A stretch of 64,000 bases of DNA from Dyella sp. RRB7 (GCF_022761115.1 NZ_JAKWJS010000004.1:1-64000), one strand, 5' to 3'; shown: positions 46,470 through 56,390, counted from the stretch's first letter. Numbers and translations: made by a program. Notes: generated by a model from the letters alone, not told the origin.

Positions 46470-46546
46470 GCCCGAATAGCTCAGCTGGTTAGAGCACTTG
46501 ACTGTTAATCAGGGGGTCGCTGGTTCGAGTCCAGCTTCGGGCGCCA
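46470..46546 (+). tRNA. tRNA-Asn (GUU)
   Basis: Acceptor arms GCCCGAA/TTCGGGC, D arm AGCTCAGCTGGTTAGAGC, anticodon loop CTGTTAA with GTT, T arm GGTTCGAGTCC, and encoded CCA. A terminator hairpin follows directly. Confidence 0.97.
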
Positions 46547-46552
46547 TCTTCG

Positions 46553-46588
46553 ACAAGGCCTTGCAGCGATGCAGGGCCTTGTCTTTTT
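46553..46588 (+). terminator. Terminator after tRNA-Asn
   Basis: A 13-bp stem ACAAGGCCTTGCA/TGCAGGGCCTTGT (one G-T pair), loop GCGA, then CTTTTTG. Confidence 0.9.
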
Positions 46589-46657
46589 GTGCGCCCCCGT
46601 AGAAGACGGCCGTCGCCTGGCGAGCGCTACACTGTGCCGGGGCAACGGAGGGGTGCC

Positions 46658-46996
46658 ATGCGACTGTGCATGCTGGCGTTGATGGGGATGCTCCTTGCGG
46701 GCTGCGCGAGCGAGGGTGGTCTGGAGCAGGGCAAGCCCACATTCCAGGCGAGTACCAGCAAGCTCGATTCCCACTACGTGGCCTGCGTGGTTGCCCAGTG
46801 GTCGAAGATTTCGCCCACGACGCATGCCGAGGAGACGCCGGGCGGCTTCCGGGTGACGGTGTCCAACGGCAGTACCCGCAGCGAAGAGTTGCTGATCGTT
46901 CTGAGCCGGGCCAGTGGCGCCGACGTGATCTTGCATGAGCGCGTCGAGGTGCTGGCGCTGCGCGCCTATCGCGAGACGGCCAAGGCCTGTCTCTAG
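46658..46996 (+). CDS. Small putative lipoprotein
   Basis: A 112-residue protein with a lipobox LLAGC after a short signal peptide (MRLCMLALMGMLLAGC), giving a predicted lipid-anchored mature part of about 96 residues, with Ser after Cys+1 Ala favouring the outer membrane. The rest has no recognised domain. GGAGGGG precedes the ATG. It stands alone between tRNA-Asn and a convergent pseudopilin gene. Confidence 0.75.
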   Translation: MRLCMLALMGMLLAGCASEGGLEQGKPTFQASTSKLDSHYVACVVAQWSKISPTTHAEETPGGFRVTVSNGSTRSEELLIVLSRASGADVILHERVEVLALRAYRETAKACL

Positions 46997-47018
46997 CCCC
47001 GGCCATGGCGGTTGTGAG

Positions 47019-47579
47019 CTAGCCGCCGTCCGCGCAGCGATGGGCTTGTTCGTCACTGGCTCTTGAGCCGTAGATGCGCCCGGCAATGGACACGGTGACG
47101 GCCAGCGCCCCTTCCGTGTGGCCCTGGCGGCACAGCGTGAAGCCGGTATTGCTGCCGCCCGCGCTGCCATCGGCCTGGAAGCGGATGCGTTGACGGCCGG
47201 TGGTGCTGAGGATGGTGAGCCGATGATGGCTGCCGGCGGCCAGCCTGGGGGCGCCGTCCAGCTGATCGGCGCGTTCGCTGCGATAGTGGCCGACCAGCCA
47301 GCCACCTTCCCAGTGCAACTCGTCGGAGCACTGGGCACCGTCGCGTGAAGGGCACAGCATGGCGCGACGACCGGTATGGATGGCCAGGCCTCGCGCGTGC
47401 TGCAGGGCGACCAGGATGTCCGACTGCGCCACCTGCAGCTGGCTGCGCTCCCGCAGCTGCCCCAGGGCGGGTACGGCGATGCAGGCGAGGGTGGCCAGGA
47501 CCACCATCGTCAGTATCTGCTCGATCAGCGTGAAGCCGCCTTGTCGCCCCGGTGCGACCGGTTCATGCCATGCCTTCAT
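47019..47579 (-). CDS. Type IV pseudopilin, FimT/GspH family
   Basis: A 186-residue prepilin-like protein. The leader ends RQGG, then FTLIEQILTMVVLATLACIAVPAL with E5 present, followed by a GspH/FimT-type C-terminal domain (QSDILVALQHARGLAIHTGRRAMLCPS...DGSAGGSNTGFTLCRQG). Family members are minor pilins; FimT in Legionella and Acinetobacter relatives binds DNA in transformation. It is alone here, without other minor pilin genes or pilus machinery. Confidence 0.85.
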   Translation of the reverse strand: MKAWHEPVAPGRQGGFTLIEQILTMVVLATLACIAVPALGQLRERSQLQVAQSDILVALQHARGLAIHTGRRAMLCPSRDGAQCSDELHWEGGWLVGHYRSERADQLDGAPRLAAGSHHRLTILSTTGRQRIRFQADGSAGGSNTGFTLCRQGHTEGALAVTVSIAGRIYGSRASDEQAHRCADGG

Positions 47580-47723
47580 GCATCGCTCCCCCGCGTTGCC
47601 TGGCCAGTCAGGCTAATCAGCCTGCGATCTGGCAGCAGTCATCGCCCCGACGCGCCCCGCGTCATAGCCTGCTGACAGGCCCTGTCAGCAGGGTCGATTT
47701 AAAATGGGCCGAGGCGCCCCCAG

Positions 47724-49751
47724 ATGACAGCCATGACTGACCGCTTCGAACTCGTCTCACCTTACAAGCCGTCCGGCGATCAGCCGGAGGCCATCCGCAA
47801 ACTCGCTGAGGGTTTCGAGGCCGGCCTCGCGGCACAGACGCTGCTGGGCGTCACCGGCTCGGGCAAGACCTACACCATCGCCAATGTGATCCAGCAAGTG
47901 CAGCGCCCCACCATCGTGATGGCGCCCAACAAGACGCTGGCGGCGCAGTTGTATGGCGAGTTCAAGGAGTTCTTTCCGCACAACGCGGTGGAGTACTTCG
48001 TCAGCTACTACGACTACTACCAGCCGGAAGCCTACGTGGTGGCGTCCGATACCTTCATCGAGAAGGATGCGTCGATCAACGACCACATCGAGCAGATGCG
48101 CCTGGCCGCCACCAAGGCGCTGCTGTCGCGCAAGGACGCGATCATCGTCGCCACGGTGTCGGCGATCTACGGCCTCGGTGATCCGGAGGACTATCTGTCC
48201 TTGCGCCTGATCCTGGCCAAGGGCGAGCGCATCGACCAGCGCGCACTGATCCACCAGCTCACCGAGCTGCAGTACACACGCAACGAGATGGAGCTGAAGC
48301 GCGGCACCTATCGCGTGCGTGGCGAGATCATCGACGTGTTTCCCGCCGAATCGGAAACCGAAGCGCTACGCATCGAACTGTTCGATGGCGAAGTGGAGAA
48401 CATGTCGCTGTTCGATCCGCTCACCGGCGAAACCATCCGCAAAGTGCCGCGCTACACCGTGTATCCGCGCACCCATTACGCCAGTACGCGCGAGAGCGTG
48501 TTGAACGCGATCGAGACCATCAAGGTCGAGCTGAAGGAGCGGCTGGAGCAGTTGTACAAGGACAACAAGCTGGTCGAGGCGCAGCGGCTGGATCAGCGCA
48601 CGCGCTTCGACATCGAGATGATGGCCGAGGTGGGTTACTGCCAGGGCATCGAGAATTATTCCCGGCATCTCACGCGACGCGGTCCCGGCGAGCCGCCGCC
48701 GACGCTGTTCGATTACTTGCCGGCCGATGCACTGCTGGTGGTGGACGAATCGCACGTGACCATTCCGCAGCTGGGCGCCATGTACAAGGGCGACCGCTCG
48801 CGCAAGGAGACGCTGGTGGAATTCGGTTTCCGCCTGCCGTCGGCGATGGACAATCGCCCGTTGCGCTTCGAGGAGTGGGAGCAGCGCGCGCCGCGCTCGA
48901 TCTACGTGTCGGCCACGCCGCGCGAATACGAATTGCAGAAGTCCGGCGACGCGGTGGTCGAGCTGGTGGTGCGCCCGACCGGCCTGATCGATCCCGAGGT
49001 CGAGGTGCGCCCGGTGCGTACGCAGGTGGATGATCTGCTGGGCGAGGTGCACAAGCGCGTGGCCATGGGCGATCGCGTGCTGGTGACCACGTTGACCAAG
49101 CGCATGGCCGAGAACCTCACCGAATACCTGGGCGAGCACGGCGTCAAGGTGCGCTACCTGCACTCGGATATAGAGACCGTGGAGCGCGTGGAAATCATCC
49201 GCGACCTGCGCCTGGGCGAGTTCGACGTGCTGGTGGGCATCAACCTGCTGCGCGAGGGCCTGGACATGCCCGAGGTGTCGCTGGTGGCGATCCTCGATGC
49301 GGACAAGGAAGGTTTCCTGCGCTCCACCGGTTCGCTGATCCAGACCATCGGCCGCGCCGCGCGCAACCTGCGCGGCAAGGCGATTCTCTATGCCGACACC
49401 ATCACCCGCTCGATGAAGGCGGCCATGGACGAAACGGCGCGCCGTCGCGAAAAGCAGCAGGCTTACAACGAGGCGCACGGCATCACGCCGCAGTCGGTGG
49501 TGCGACGCATCGCCGACATCATGGAGGGCGCGCGCAGCGAAGGGGCGAGCCGTGGCCGTGGCAGCCGTGGCGAGCGCCGTGCAGTGGCCGAGAAGGGCGC
49601 CGATTACGCGGCGCTCAGTGCCGACCAGGCCTCGGCCATGATCAAGAAGCTCGAGGCGCAGATGTACAAGCACGCCGAGAACCTGGAATTCGAAGAGGCC
49701 GCCCGGTTGCGCGACCAGATCCACCAGCTGCGGGAACGGGCCACGCGCTGA
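47724..49751 (+). CDS. uvrB: Excinuclease ABC subunit B
   Basis: A 675-residue DNA repair helicase with Walker [11 protein letters not shown], the beta-hairpin region [11 protein letters not shown], helicase motifs ([37 protein letters not shown]) and a C-terminal UVR motif ([24 protein letters not shown]) that contacts UvrC. It verifies damage in nucleotide excision repair. A second ATG at 47733 is an alternative start. No LexA-type box was recognised upstream. Confidence 0.97.
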   Translation: MTAMTDRFELVSPYKPSGDQPEAIRKLAEGFEAGLAAQTLLGVTGSGKTYTIANVIQQVQRPTIVMAPNKTLAAQLYGEFKEFFPHNAVEYFVSYYDYYQPEAYVVASDTFIEKDASINDHIEQMRLAATKALLSRKDAIIVATVSAIYGLGDPEDYLSLRLILAKGERIDQRALIHQLTELQYTRNEMELKRGTYRVRGEIIDVFPAESETEALRIELFDGEVENMSLFDPLTGETIRKVPRYTVYPRTHYASTRESVLNAIETIKVELKERLEQLYKDNKLVEAQRLDQRTRFDIEMMAEVGYCQGIENYSRHLTRRGPGEPPPTLFDYLPADALLVVDESHVTIPQLGAMYKGDRSRKETLVEFGFRLPSAMDNRPLRFEEWEQRAPRSIYVSATPREYELQKSGDAVVELVVRPTGLIDPEVEVRPVRTQVDDLLGEVHKRVAMGDRVLVTTLTKRMAENLTEYLGEHGVKVRYLHSDIETVERVEIIRDLRLGEFDVLVGINLLREGLDMPEVSLVAILDADKEGFLRSTGSLIQTIGRAARNLRGKAILYADTITRSMKAAMDETARRREKQQAYNEAHGITPQSVVRRIADIMEGARSEGASRGRGSRGERRAVAEKGADYAALSADQASAMIKKLEAQMYKHAENLEFEEAARLRDQIHQLRERATR

Positions 49752-49781
49752 CCCGTTTCCGCAAGGCCATGGCCGGACCAG

Positions 49782-49810
49782 TTGTCGCCGGATGCCCGAC
49801 CACGTATACT
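49782..49810 (+). promoter_or_regulatory. Promoter of tRNA-Val
   Basis: TTGTCG (-35) and TATACT (-10) separated by exactly 17 bp; the predicted start near 49817 is about 26 bp before the mature tRNA. A GC-rich discriminator (GCGCGG) suggests stringent control. Confidence 0.8.
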
Positions 49811-49842
49811 GCGCGGCTCGCGCGGTCCGCCGTGCGAGATCC

Positions 49843-49917
49843 GGGCGGTTAGCTCAGCGGTAGAGCACTACCTTGACATGGTAGGGGTCACAAGTTCGAT
49901 CCTTGTACCGCCCACCA
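49843..49917 (+). tRNA. tRNA-Val (GAC)
   Basis: Acceptor GGGCGGT/ACCGCCC, anticodon arm CTACC-TTGACAT-GGTAG with GAC, T arm CAAGTTCGATCCTTG and encoded CCA. Confidence 0.97.
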
Positions 49918-49926
49918 ATACCGACG

Positions 49927-49962
49927 AAACGGCGCGGCCCTCGGGTTCGCGCCGTTTCTTTT
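49927..49962 (+). terminator. Terminator after tRNA-Val
   Basis: Arms AAACGGCGCG/CGCGCCGTTT with an 11-nt loop, followed by CTTTTT. Confidence 0.92.
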
Positions 49963-49981
49963 TGCGCCAACGGAGCAGCCA

Positions 49982-50428
49982 ATGACTTACCTGTGGATCA
50001 AGAGCTTCCATCTGCTGTTCGTCATCGCCTGGATGGCCACGGTGTTCTACCTGCCGCGTATCCTGGTGAATATCGCCGAGGCCGGAGACGAGCCGGCGGT
50101 GCGTGCCAGGCTGGTGTTGATGGGGCGGCGACTGTATCGCTTCGGACACCACATGTTCGGGCTGGCTTTCCTGTTGGGCCTCACCTTGTGGCAGGGCTGG
50201 CGGGTGTTCCCGGGGGTGTTGCCGAATTTTGGCGATGCCCACTGGCTGCATGCCAAGCTGGGCTTGGTGGCGCTGCTGCTGGTTTATTTCATCTGGAGCG
50301 GGCGTCTGCTCAAGCGCAGCGGGCAGGGCGGTGTGTTGCCCGCGTCGAAGACGCTACGCGTGATGAACGAGCTGCCGGTGCTGGTGCTGCTGGCGGTGAT
50401 CTATCTGGTGATCGCCAAGCCGTTCTGA
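49982..50428 (+). CDS. HemJ-like membrane protein (CopD family)
   Basis: A 148-residue protein with four membrane helices. It reads KSFHLLFVIAWMATVFYLPRI at the start, LHAKLGLVALLLVYFIWSGRLLKR in the middle and NELPVLVLLAVIYLVIAKPF at the end. These are the landmarks of HemJ (UPF0093), the haem-binding protoporphyrinogen IX oxidase that couples to the respiratory chain. Annotation pipelines often call such proteins CopD. HemJ is inferred from the overall pattern. It could be the organism's only protoporphyrinogen oxidase or one of several. Confidence 0.75.
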   Translation: MTYLWIKSFHLLFVIAWMATVFYLPRILVNIAEAGDEPAVRARLVLMGRRLYRFGHHMFGLAFLLGLTLWQGWRVFPGVLPNFGDAHWLHAKLGLVALLLVYFIWSGRLLKRSGQGGVLPASKTLRVMNELPVLVLLAVIYLVIAKPF

Positions 50429-50439
50429 GCGAGCTTTCC

Positions 50440-50510
50440 GTAGGAGCACGCTCTGTGCGCGACCGCGGACCCTGTCGTTGCCACTCCGCGGTCCTGTCGC
50501 GCTCCTGCAG
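50440..50510. repeat. Inverted pair of GTAGGAGC-type REP elements
   Basis: A left unit starting GTAGGAGC and a right unit in inverted order ending GCTCCTGC, with internal CCGCGG segments facing each other. Such inverted pairs (BIMEs) lie between convergent genes, here a HemJ-like gene and an epimerase gene. Confidence 0.8.
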
Positions 50511-50516
50511 GTGTAG

Positions 50517-51530
50517 TCACTCGTTGCGTGGGTAATACTCGCGATACCACGCCACGAAACGCGCCACGCCTTCCTCGATCGAGGTATCCGGGGCGTAGCC
50601 CACGTCCCGCCGCAGCGCCGACACGTCGGCCCAGGTGTCGGGCACGTCACCGGGCTGCATCGGCAGCAGGCGCTTTTCCACCGTGCGCCCCAGGTGCTGC
50701 TCCATCAGTTCGATGAAGCGCAGCAGTTGCACCGGCTGGTCGTTGCCGATGTTATAGACGCGGTAGGGCGCGCTGGACGTGCCGGGGCCGGGGTGCAGCG
50801 CGTCGTACGCGGGGTCGGGCAGGGCGGTATGGTCCAATGTGCGGGTCACGCCTTCCACGATGTCGTCGACATAGGTGAAATCGCGGCTGTGGTTGCCGTA
50901 GTTGAATACGTCGATGGGTTCGCCACGGCTGATGCGGTCGGCAAACAGCATCGGCGACATGTCGGGCCGGCCCCACGGGCCGTAAACGGTGAAGAAGCGC
51001 AACCCGGTGGTGGGCAGGTCGTAAAGATGGCTGTACGTATGGGCCATCAGTTCATTGGCCTTCTTGCTGGCGGCGTAAAGGCTCACGGGGTGGTCGACCG
51101 CGTCCTCGATGGCGAACGGCAGCTTGCGGTTGGCGCCGTAGACCGAACTGGACGAGGCGTAGACCAGATGCTCCACCTTGCCATGGCGGCAGGCTTCCAG
51201 GATGTTGACGAACCCCACGAGGTTGCTCTGCACGTAGGCCTGCGGGTTCTTCAGCGAGTAGCGCACTCCGGCCTGGGCGGCGAGATTGACCACGCGCTGC
51301 GGCCGGAACGCGCCAAAGGCCCCATTCACCGCGTCCGCATCGGCCAGGTCGGCCCGCAGGTGGGTGTAGTTCGGGTGCTGGGCAAAGCGTGCCAGGCGGG
51401 CGTCTTTGAGCGTGGGGTCGTAGTAGTCGTTGTGGTTGTCGATGCCGTAGACCTCGTCGCCACGGGCCAGCAGGCGTTCGGCCAGCGCCGCGCCGATGAA
51501 GCCGGCCGTGCCGGTGATGAGTATGCGCAT
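50517..51530 (-). CDS. NAD-dependent nucleotide-sugar epimerase (UDP-glucuronate 4-epimerase-like)
   Basis: A 337-residue extended SDR with GTAGFIG (NAD-binding GxxGxxG), the catalytic serine region YASSSSVYG and YAASKK (Tyr/Lys pair). Motifs LAAQAGVRYSLKNPQAYVQSN and TGLRFFTVYGPWGRPDM match UDP-glucuronate/galacturonate 4-epimerases of capsule and LPS pathways. It interconverts UDP-GlcA and UDP-GalA; substrate is inferred. The ATG at MRILITG is the conserved start. No other sugar genes adjoin it. Confidence 0.87.
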   Translation of the reverse strand: MRILITGTAGFIGAALAERLLARGDEVYGIDNHNDYYDPTLKDARLARFAQHPNYTHLRADLADADAVNGAFGAFRPQRVVNLAAQAGVRYSLKNPQAYVQSNLVGFVNILEACRHGKVEHLVYASSSSVYGANRKLPFAIEDAVDHPVSLYAASKKANELMAHTYSHLYDLPTTGLRFFTVYGPWGRPDMSPMLFADRISRGEPIDVFNYGNHSRDFTYVDDIVEGVTRTLDHTALPDPAYDALHPGPGTSSAPYRVYNIGNDQPVQLLRFIELMEQHLGRTVEKRLLPMQPGDVPDTWADVSALRRDVGYAPDTSIEEGVARFVAWYREYYPRNE

Positions 51531-51596
51531 CGTGAATCCCCGGGTGAAAACGCCGATTTTATCGTCCGGCGACGGCTGGGTGTGGCTGCCGCTGAA

Positions 51597-51714
51597 TTGA
51601 CAGCCCACTCTGGGCTAAACTAGCGTCCCCACGGACTCAAAGAGACAAGGTGGCCCGCGCGAAGGCGCCGGTCGAGCGTGTGACATGGCAACTACGATTT
51701 CCCAACGCTGATTT
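51597..51714 (+). promoter_or_regulatory. Promoter region and start of thrS leader
   Basis: A perfect TTGACA (51597-51602) is followed by an AT-rich TAAACTAG. The exact -10 is uncertain (TAAACT gives a 13-bp spacer, TAGCGT 18 bp). A leader of about 220 nt would precede thrS. Confidence 0.45.
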
Positions 51715-51761
51715 CGCCACGCCTTGTTTCTCAGGAAGGGCGCGTGGCGTCCTTTATTTTT
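51715..51761 (+). terminator. Hairpin with T-rich tail in thrS leader (attenuator candidate)
   Basis: Arms CGCCACGC (51715-51722) and GCGTGGCG (51742-51749) are followed by TCCTTTATTTTT. Two further stems follow: GTCCGCC/GGCGGAC at 51762-51780 and the palindrome at 51790-51807. A terminator-like stem inside the leader could regulate synthetase synthesis, comparable in place to the ThrRS operator of E. coli thrS, though not alike in sequence. Confidence 0.55.
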
Positions 51762-51789
51762 GTCCGCCATCCGGGCGGACAAACAAAAA

Positions 51790-51807
51790 CCGGCCATCCA
51801 TGGCCGG
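51790..51807. repeat. 18-bp palindromic repeat (copy also in pheT)
   Basis: CCGGCCAT-CC-ATGGCCGG. With flanks it is identical over about 28 bp to 58144-58171 inside pheT. Probably a small interspersed repeat of this lineage. Confidence 0.8.
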
Positions 51808-51855
51808 ACTCCTCACGAAAAGCACGCAATGTGAGCGTGTTCTTTAGGTGCGAAA

Positions 51856-53757
51856 ATGATTGAGATCACGCTACCCGACGGCAGCAAACGCCCCTTTGAG
51901 CATCCGGTGACGGTGCAGGATGTCGCCGCCTCCATTGGCGCGGGCCTGGCCAAGGCCACCCTGGCGGGCAAGGTGGACGGCAAGCTGGTGGACGCCAGCT
52001 TCCCGATCGACCATGACGCCAGCCTCGAAATCGTCACTGAGAAGAGCCCGGAGGCGCTGGATATCCTGCGTCACTCCACCGCCCATCTGCTGGCTCAAGC
52101 CGTGCAGCGCCTGTATCCCGGCGCGCAGGTCACCATCGGCCCGGTGATCGACAACGGCTTCTACTACGACTTTGCCTATGAGCGCCCGTTCACGCCCGAC
52201 GATCTGGTGAAGATCGAGGCGGAGATGGAAAAGATCGTCAAGGAAGGCCTGCCGGTGACGCGCAGCGTGAAGTCGCGCGACGAGGCGGTGAATTTCTTCC
52301 GTGGCCTGGGCGAAACCTACAAGGCCGAGATCATCGAGAGCATCCCGTCGAACGAGGAACTCTCGCTGTACACGCAGGGCGAATTCACCGACCTGTGCCG
52401 CGGCCCGCACGTGCCGAACACCGGCAAGCTGCGCGCGTTCAAGCTGATGAAGGTGGCTGGCGCGTATTGGCGCGGCGATTCCAACAACGCCATGCTCACG
52501 CGCATCTACGGCACGGCCTGGCTCAACGACAAGGACCTGAAGGCCTACCTGCACCAGCTGGAAGAGGCCGAGAAGCGCGACCACCGCAAGATCGGCAAGG
52601 CGCTCGACCTGTTCCACCAGCAGGAAGAGGGTCCGGGCATGGTGTTCTGGCATCCCAACGGCTGGGCCATCTGGCAGCAGGTGGAGCAGTACATGCGCCG
52701 CGTGTACCGCAACAGCGGCTACCAGGAAGTGCGCTGCCCGCAGGTGCTGGACGTGTCGTTGTGGAAGAAGTCCGGTCATTGGGACAACTACCAGGAGAAC
52801 ATGTTCTTCACCGAGTCGGAGAAGCACACGTTCGCGCTCAAGCCCATGAACTGCCCGGGTCATGTGCAGATCTTCAATACCGGCCTGCACAGCTACCGCG
52901 AATTGCCGATCCGCTACGGCGAGTTCGGCGCCTGCCACCGCAATGAGCCCTCGGGCGCGCTGCACGGCATCATGCGCGTGCGCGCCTTCACGCAGGACGA
53001 TGGGCATATCTTCTGCACGCCCGAGCAGGTCGAGGAAGAGGTCACGGCATTCCACTTGCAGGCGATGAGGGTCTACGCCGATTTCGGCTTCACCGATATC
53101 GCCGTCAAGCTGGCGCTACGTCCCGAGAAGCGCATCGGTTCCGACGAGTTCTGGGATCGCACCGAGGAAATGCTGCGTCGCGCGCTGCGTGCCGCGGGTG
53201 TAGAGTGGGTGGAGCTTCCGGGCGAGGGCGCCTTTTACGCACCCAAGATCGAGTATCACCTCAAGGACTCCATCGGTCGTGCCTGGCAGGTCGGCACCAT
53301 GCAGGTGGACTTCATGATGCCCGAGCGCCTGGGTGCCGAATATGTGGACGAGAATTCACAGCGTCGTCACCCGGTGATGCTGCATCGTGCCATCGTCGGC
53401 TCCATGGAGCGCTTCATCGGCATCCTGATCGAGCACCACGCCGGGTTGTTGCCGGCCTGGCTGGCGCCGGTCCAGGCTGCCGTATTCAGCATCACGGATG
53501 CCCAGGCCGACTATGTTCGCGAAGTGACGCAAACCCTTGTCGATAAAGGTTTCCGCGTACACGCCGATTTGCGCAATGAGAAGGTCGGCTATAAAATCCG
53601 CGAACATACGTTGCAGAAAGTCCCTTACCTGCTGGTGGTCGGAGATCGCGAGAAGGAATCAGGGGCCGTTTCCGTGCGTACGCGTTCGGGCGAGGACCTC
53701 GGCAGCATGCCGTTGGCCGCGTTTATCGAACGCCTGGAAGCCGAGACCCGTCGCTAA
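51856..53757 (+). CDS. thrS: Threonyl-tRNA synthetase
   Basis: A 633-residue class II synthetase: N-terminal TGS domain ([19 protein letters not shown]), editing domain with [11 protein letters not shown] and a later C-x-x-x-H segment, catalytic core with motif 2 ([15 protein letters not shown]) and MNCPGH, and the C-terminal anticodon-binding domain. It charges tRNA-Thr in the cytoplasm. First gene of the thrS-infC-rpmI-rplT cluster, with a 45-bp gap to infC. A hairpin-rich leader precedes it. Confidence 0.98.
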   Translation: MIEITLPDGSKRPFEHPVTVQDVAASIGAGLAKATLAGKVDGKLVDASFPIDHDASLEIVTEKSPEALDILRHSTAHLLAQAVQRLYPGAQVTIGPVIDNGFYYDFAYERPFTPDDLVKIEAEMEKIVKEGLPVTRSVKSRDEAVNFFRGLGETYKAEIIESIPSNEELSLYTQGEFTDLCRGPHVPNTGKLRAFKLMKVAGAYWRGDSNNAMLTRIYGTAWLNDKDLKAYLHQLEEAEKRDHRKIGKALDLFHQQEEGPGMVFWHPNGWAIWQQVEQYMRRVYRNSGYQEVRCPQVLDVSLWKKSGHWDNYQENMFFTESEKHTFALKPMNCPGHVQIFNTGLHSYRELPIRYGEFGACHRNEPSGALHGIMRVRAFTQDDGHIFCTPEQVEEEVTAFHLQAMRVYADFGFTDIAVKLALRPEKRIGSDEFWDRTEEMLRRALRAAGVEWVELPGEGAFYAPKIEYHLKDSIGRAWQVGTMQVDFMMPERLGAEYVDENSQRRHPVMLHRAIVGSMERFIGILIEHHAGLLPAWLAPVQAAVFSITDAQADYVREVTQTLVDKGFRVHADLRNEKVGYKIREHTLQKVPYLLVVGDREKESGAVSVRTRSGEDLGSMPLAAFIERLEAETRR

Positions 53758-53802
53758 GCGCGCGGGCCGGCACTTTTAAGAACTCTTCTGGAGGATTGTG
53801 GT

Positions 53803-54330
53803 ATCGCTACCACCGACACTAAGGGCAATCGCCGTAACCATGAGATTCGCGTCCCGCGCGTTCGCGTGATCGGCGCTGATTCGGAACAGCTAGGCATCCT
53901 GACCCGTGACGAGGCACTGGCCTTGGCACAAGAAGCGGGCATGGACCTGGTCGAGATCCAGCCGAACGGCGATCCACCGGTCTGCCGCATCATGGACTAC
54001 GGCAAGTTCAAGTTCGAAGCCCAGAAGAAGGCCCAGGCGGCCAAGAAGAAGCAAAAGCAGGTCGAGATCAAGGAAGTGAAGTTCCGTCCGGTCACGGACG
54101 TGGGCGACTACCAGATCAAGCTGCGCAACATGCTTCGCTTCCTCGAGGAGGGCGACAAGGTCAAGGTCACCATCCGCTTCCGTGGCCGTGAAATGTCCCA
54201 CCAGGACCTGGGCCAGAACCTGGCCAAGAAGATCCAGGAAGACGTGGGCGAGAATGGCGTGGTGGAGTCCTTCCCCCGCCTGGAAGGTCGTCAGATGGTC
54301 ATGATGATCGGCCCCAAGAAGAAGCAGTAA
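53803..54330 (+). CDS. infC: Translation initiation factor IF-3, ATC start
   Basis: A 175-residue IF-3: N-domain ([21 protein letters not shown]...[23 protein letters not shown]), lysine-rich linker and C-domain ([39 protein letters not shown]). No ATG, GTG or TTG exists upstream of the conserved N-terminus, but GGAGG stands 8 nt before an in-frame ATC. IF-3 rejects non-standard start codons, so such a start lets it repress its own synthesis, as with AUU in E. coli infC. A GTG at 53866 would delete 21 conserved residues and is rejected. Confidence 0.92.
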   Translation: MATTDTKGNRRNHEIRVPRVRVIGADSEQLGILTRDEALALAQEAGMDLVEIQPNGDPPVCRIMDYGKFKFEAQKKAQAAKKKQKQVEIKEVKFRPVTDVGDYQIKLRNMLRFLEEGDKVKVTIRFRGREMSHQDLGQNLAKKIQEDVGENGVVESFPRLEGRQMVMMIGPKKKQ

Positions 54331-54333
54331 TCG

Positions 54334-54360
54334 AAAAAGCGGCCTGCGGGCCGCTTTTTT
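54334..54360 (+). terminator. Terminator after infC
   Basis: An 11-bp stem AAAAAGCGGCC/GGCCGCTTTTT with a 4-nt loop and a following T run, directly past the infC stop. It separates thrS-infC from rpmI-rplT, which has its own -10 box. Confidence 0.9.
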
Positions 54361-54411
54361 CTTGCCCCCTTTCCGCAGGGGGCAAGGCTGGTAATGACTG
54401 GCACTCCCACG

Positions 54412-54417
54412 TATAAT
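54412..54417 (+). promoter_or_regulatory. -10 box for rpmI-rplT
   Basis: A perfect TATAAT; the -35 at 17 bp (TGGTAA) is weak. The predicted message has a leader of about 120 nt before rpmI, room for L20-type feedback control of the kind seen in E. coli. Confidence 0.6.
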
Positions 54418-54541
54418 CGCCGGTTCGACCCCTATGGACGGGTCGTGAACCGATCGTGGCAGGACGGAAAGCGTGGCCCAGAGGGTCACCGCCAGATCAG
54501 TCAGAAACCGGGGTCCCAATCCCCACTCAAGGAGCATTCCG

Positions 54542-54739
54542 ATGCCCAAGATCAAGACCAACCGGGCGGCCGCGAAGCGTTTTCGCAAGACCGCGTCGGG
54601 CAAGTTCAAGGCCGGTCACGCCTTCAAGTCGCACATCCTGACCAAGAAGTCGACCAAGCGTAAGCGCGGTCTCCGCGCCACCAACCACGTCAAGGCTTGC
54701 GACACCAAGGGTGTAGCACGCATGTTGCCGTACTTGTAA
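54542..54739 (+). CDS. rpmI: 50S ribosomal protein L35
   Basis: A 65-residue, highly basic protein: [17 protein letters not shown]...[21 protein letters not shown], the full L35 family length. AAGGAG stands before the ATG. It is followed by rplT after 16 bp. Confidence 0.98.
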   Translation: MPKIKTNRAAAKRFRKTASGKFKAGHAFKSHILTKKSTKRKRGLRATNHVKACDTKGVARMLPYL

Positions 54740-54755
54740 GGCGAGGAGATAAACC

Positions 54756-55115
54756 ATGGCTCGTGTAAAGCGTGGCGTTACCGCCCGTCGTCGTCACAAG
54801 AAGATCATCGGCCGCGCGAAGGGCTACTACAACGCCCGTCGCAAGGTCTTCCGCGTTGCCAACCAGGCCGTCATCAAGGCTGGCCAGTACGCCTATATCG
54901 GCCGCAAGCAGCGCAAGCGCCAGTTCCGCGCACTGTGGATCGTGCGTATCAACGCTGCCGCCCGTCAGTTCGGCCTGTCGTACAGCCGCCTGATCAATGG
55001 CCTGGCCAAGGCCGGCATCACCGTCGACCGCAAGGTGCTGGCTGATATCGCCGTGCACGACATCAAGGCGTTTGGCGCGATCGCAGAGAAGGCGAAGGCC
55101 AGTCTGGCCGCTTGA
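54756..55115 (+). CDS. rplT: 50S ribosomal protein L20
   Basis: A 119-residue basic protein starting [17 protein letters not shown], with [19 protein letters not shown] and the conserved C-terminal half. It binds 23S rRNA early in 50S assembly and in E. coli represses its own operon by binding the leader. A strong terminator follows. Confidence 0.98.
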   Translation: MARVKRGVTARRRHKKIIGRAKGYYNARRKVFRVANQAVIKAGQYAYIGRKQRKRQFRALWIVRINAAARQFGLSYSRLINGLAKAGITVDRKVLADIAVHDIKAFGAIAEKAKASLAA

Positions 55116-55156
55116 TCGTCTAGCGCATCGCGCACTGACGATATGATGTGATCAAG

Positions 55157-55190
55157 CGGGGAGGAGGCCAAACGCCTCCTCCCCGTTTTT
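55157..55190 (+). terminator. Terminator after rplT
   Basis: A 12-bp perfect stem CGGGGAGGAGGC/GCCTCCTCCCCG, loop CAAAC, tail TTTTTGTTT. It makes pheST a separate transcription unit. Confidence 0.95.
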
Positions 55191-55215
55191 GTTTGGATAG
55201 TGCTCACGACGTTTG

Positions 55216-55253
55216 CCTCCTCTCCCCTCCGGGGAGAGGATTGAGGTGAGGGG
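55216..55253. repeat. C-rich repetitive hairpin, copy A
   Basis: Stem CCTCTCCCC/GGGGAGAGG followed by TTGAGGTGAGGGG. It is the inverted copy of the unit at 55315-55350. Confidence 0.8.
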
Positions 55254-55276
55254 TCACGGCTTGCCCCAATCTTCAA

Positions 55277-55292
55277 TCGAAGCGCGCTTCGA
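55277..55292. repeat. 16-bp perfect palindrome upstream of pheS
   Basis: TCGAAGCGCGCTTCGA, lying between the two inverted C-rich repeats. It could be the core of the composite repeat or an operator; nothing decides between these. Confidence 0.5.
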
Positions 55293-55303
55293 ATCGGCGA
55301 TAA

Positions 55304-56368
<1,065 letters not shown>

Positions 56369-56390
56369 ATCGCGGCAGGAATCGATACGC

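Noticed and set aside
53795-53797. ATT as the infC start codon, as in E. coli
   Set aside because: The ATT next to GGAGG is in the wrong frame and too close to the ribosome site.
53866-54330. GTG at 53866 as infC start
   Set aside because: Would remove 21 conserved N-terminal residues and has no ribosome site; ATC at 53803 has GGAGG at 8 nt.
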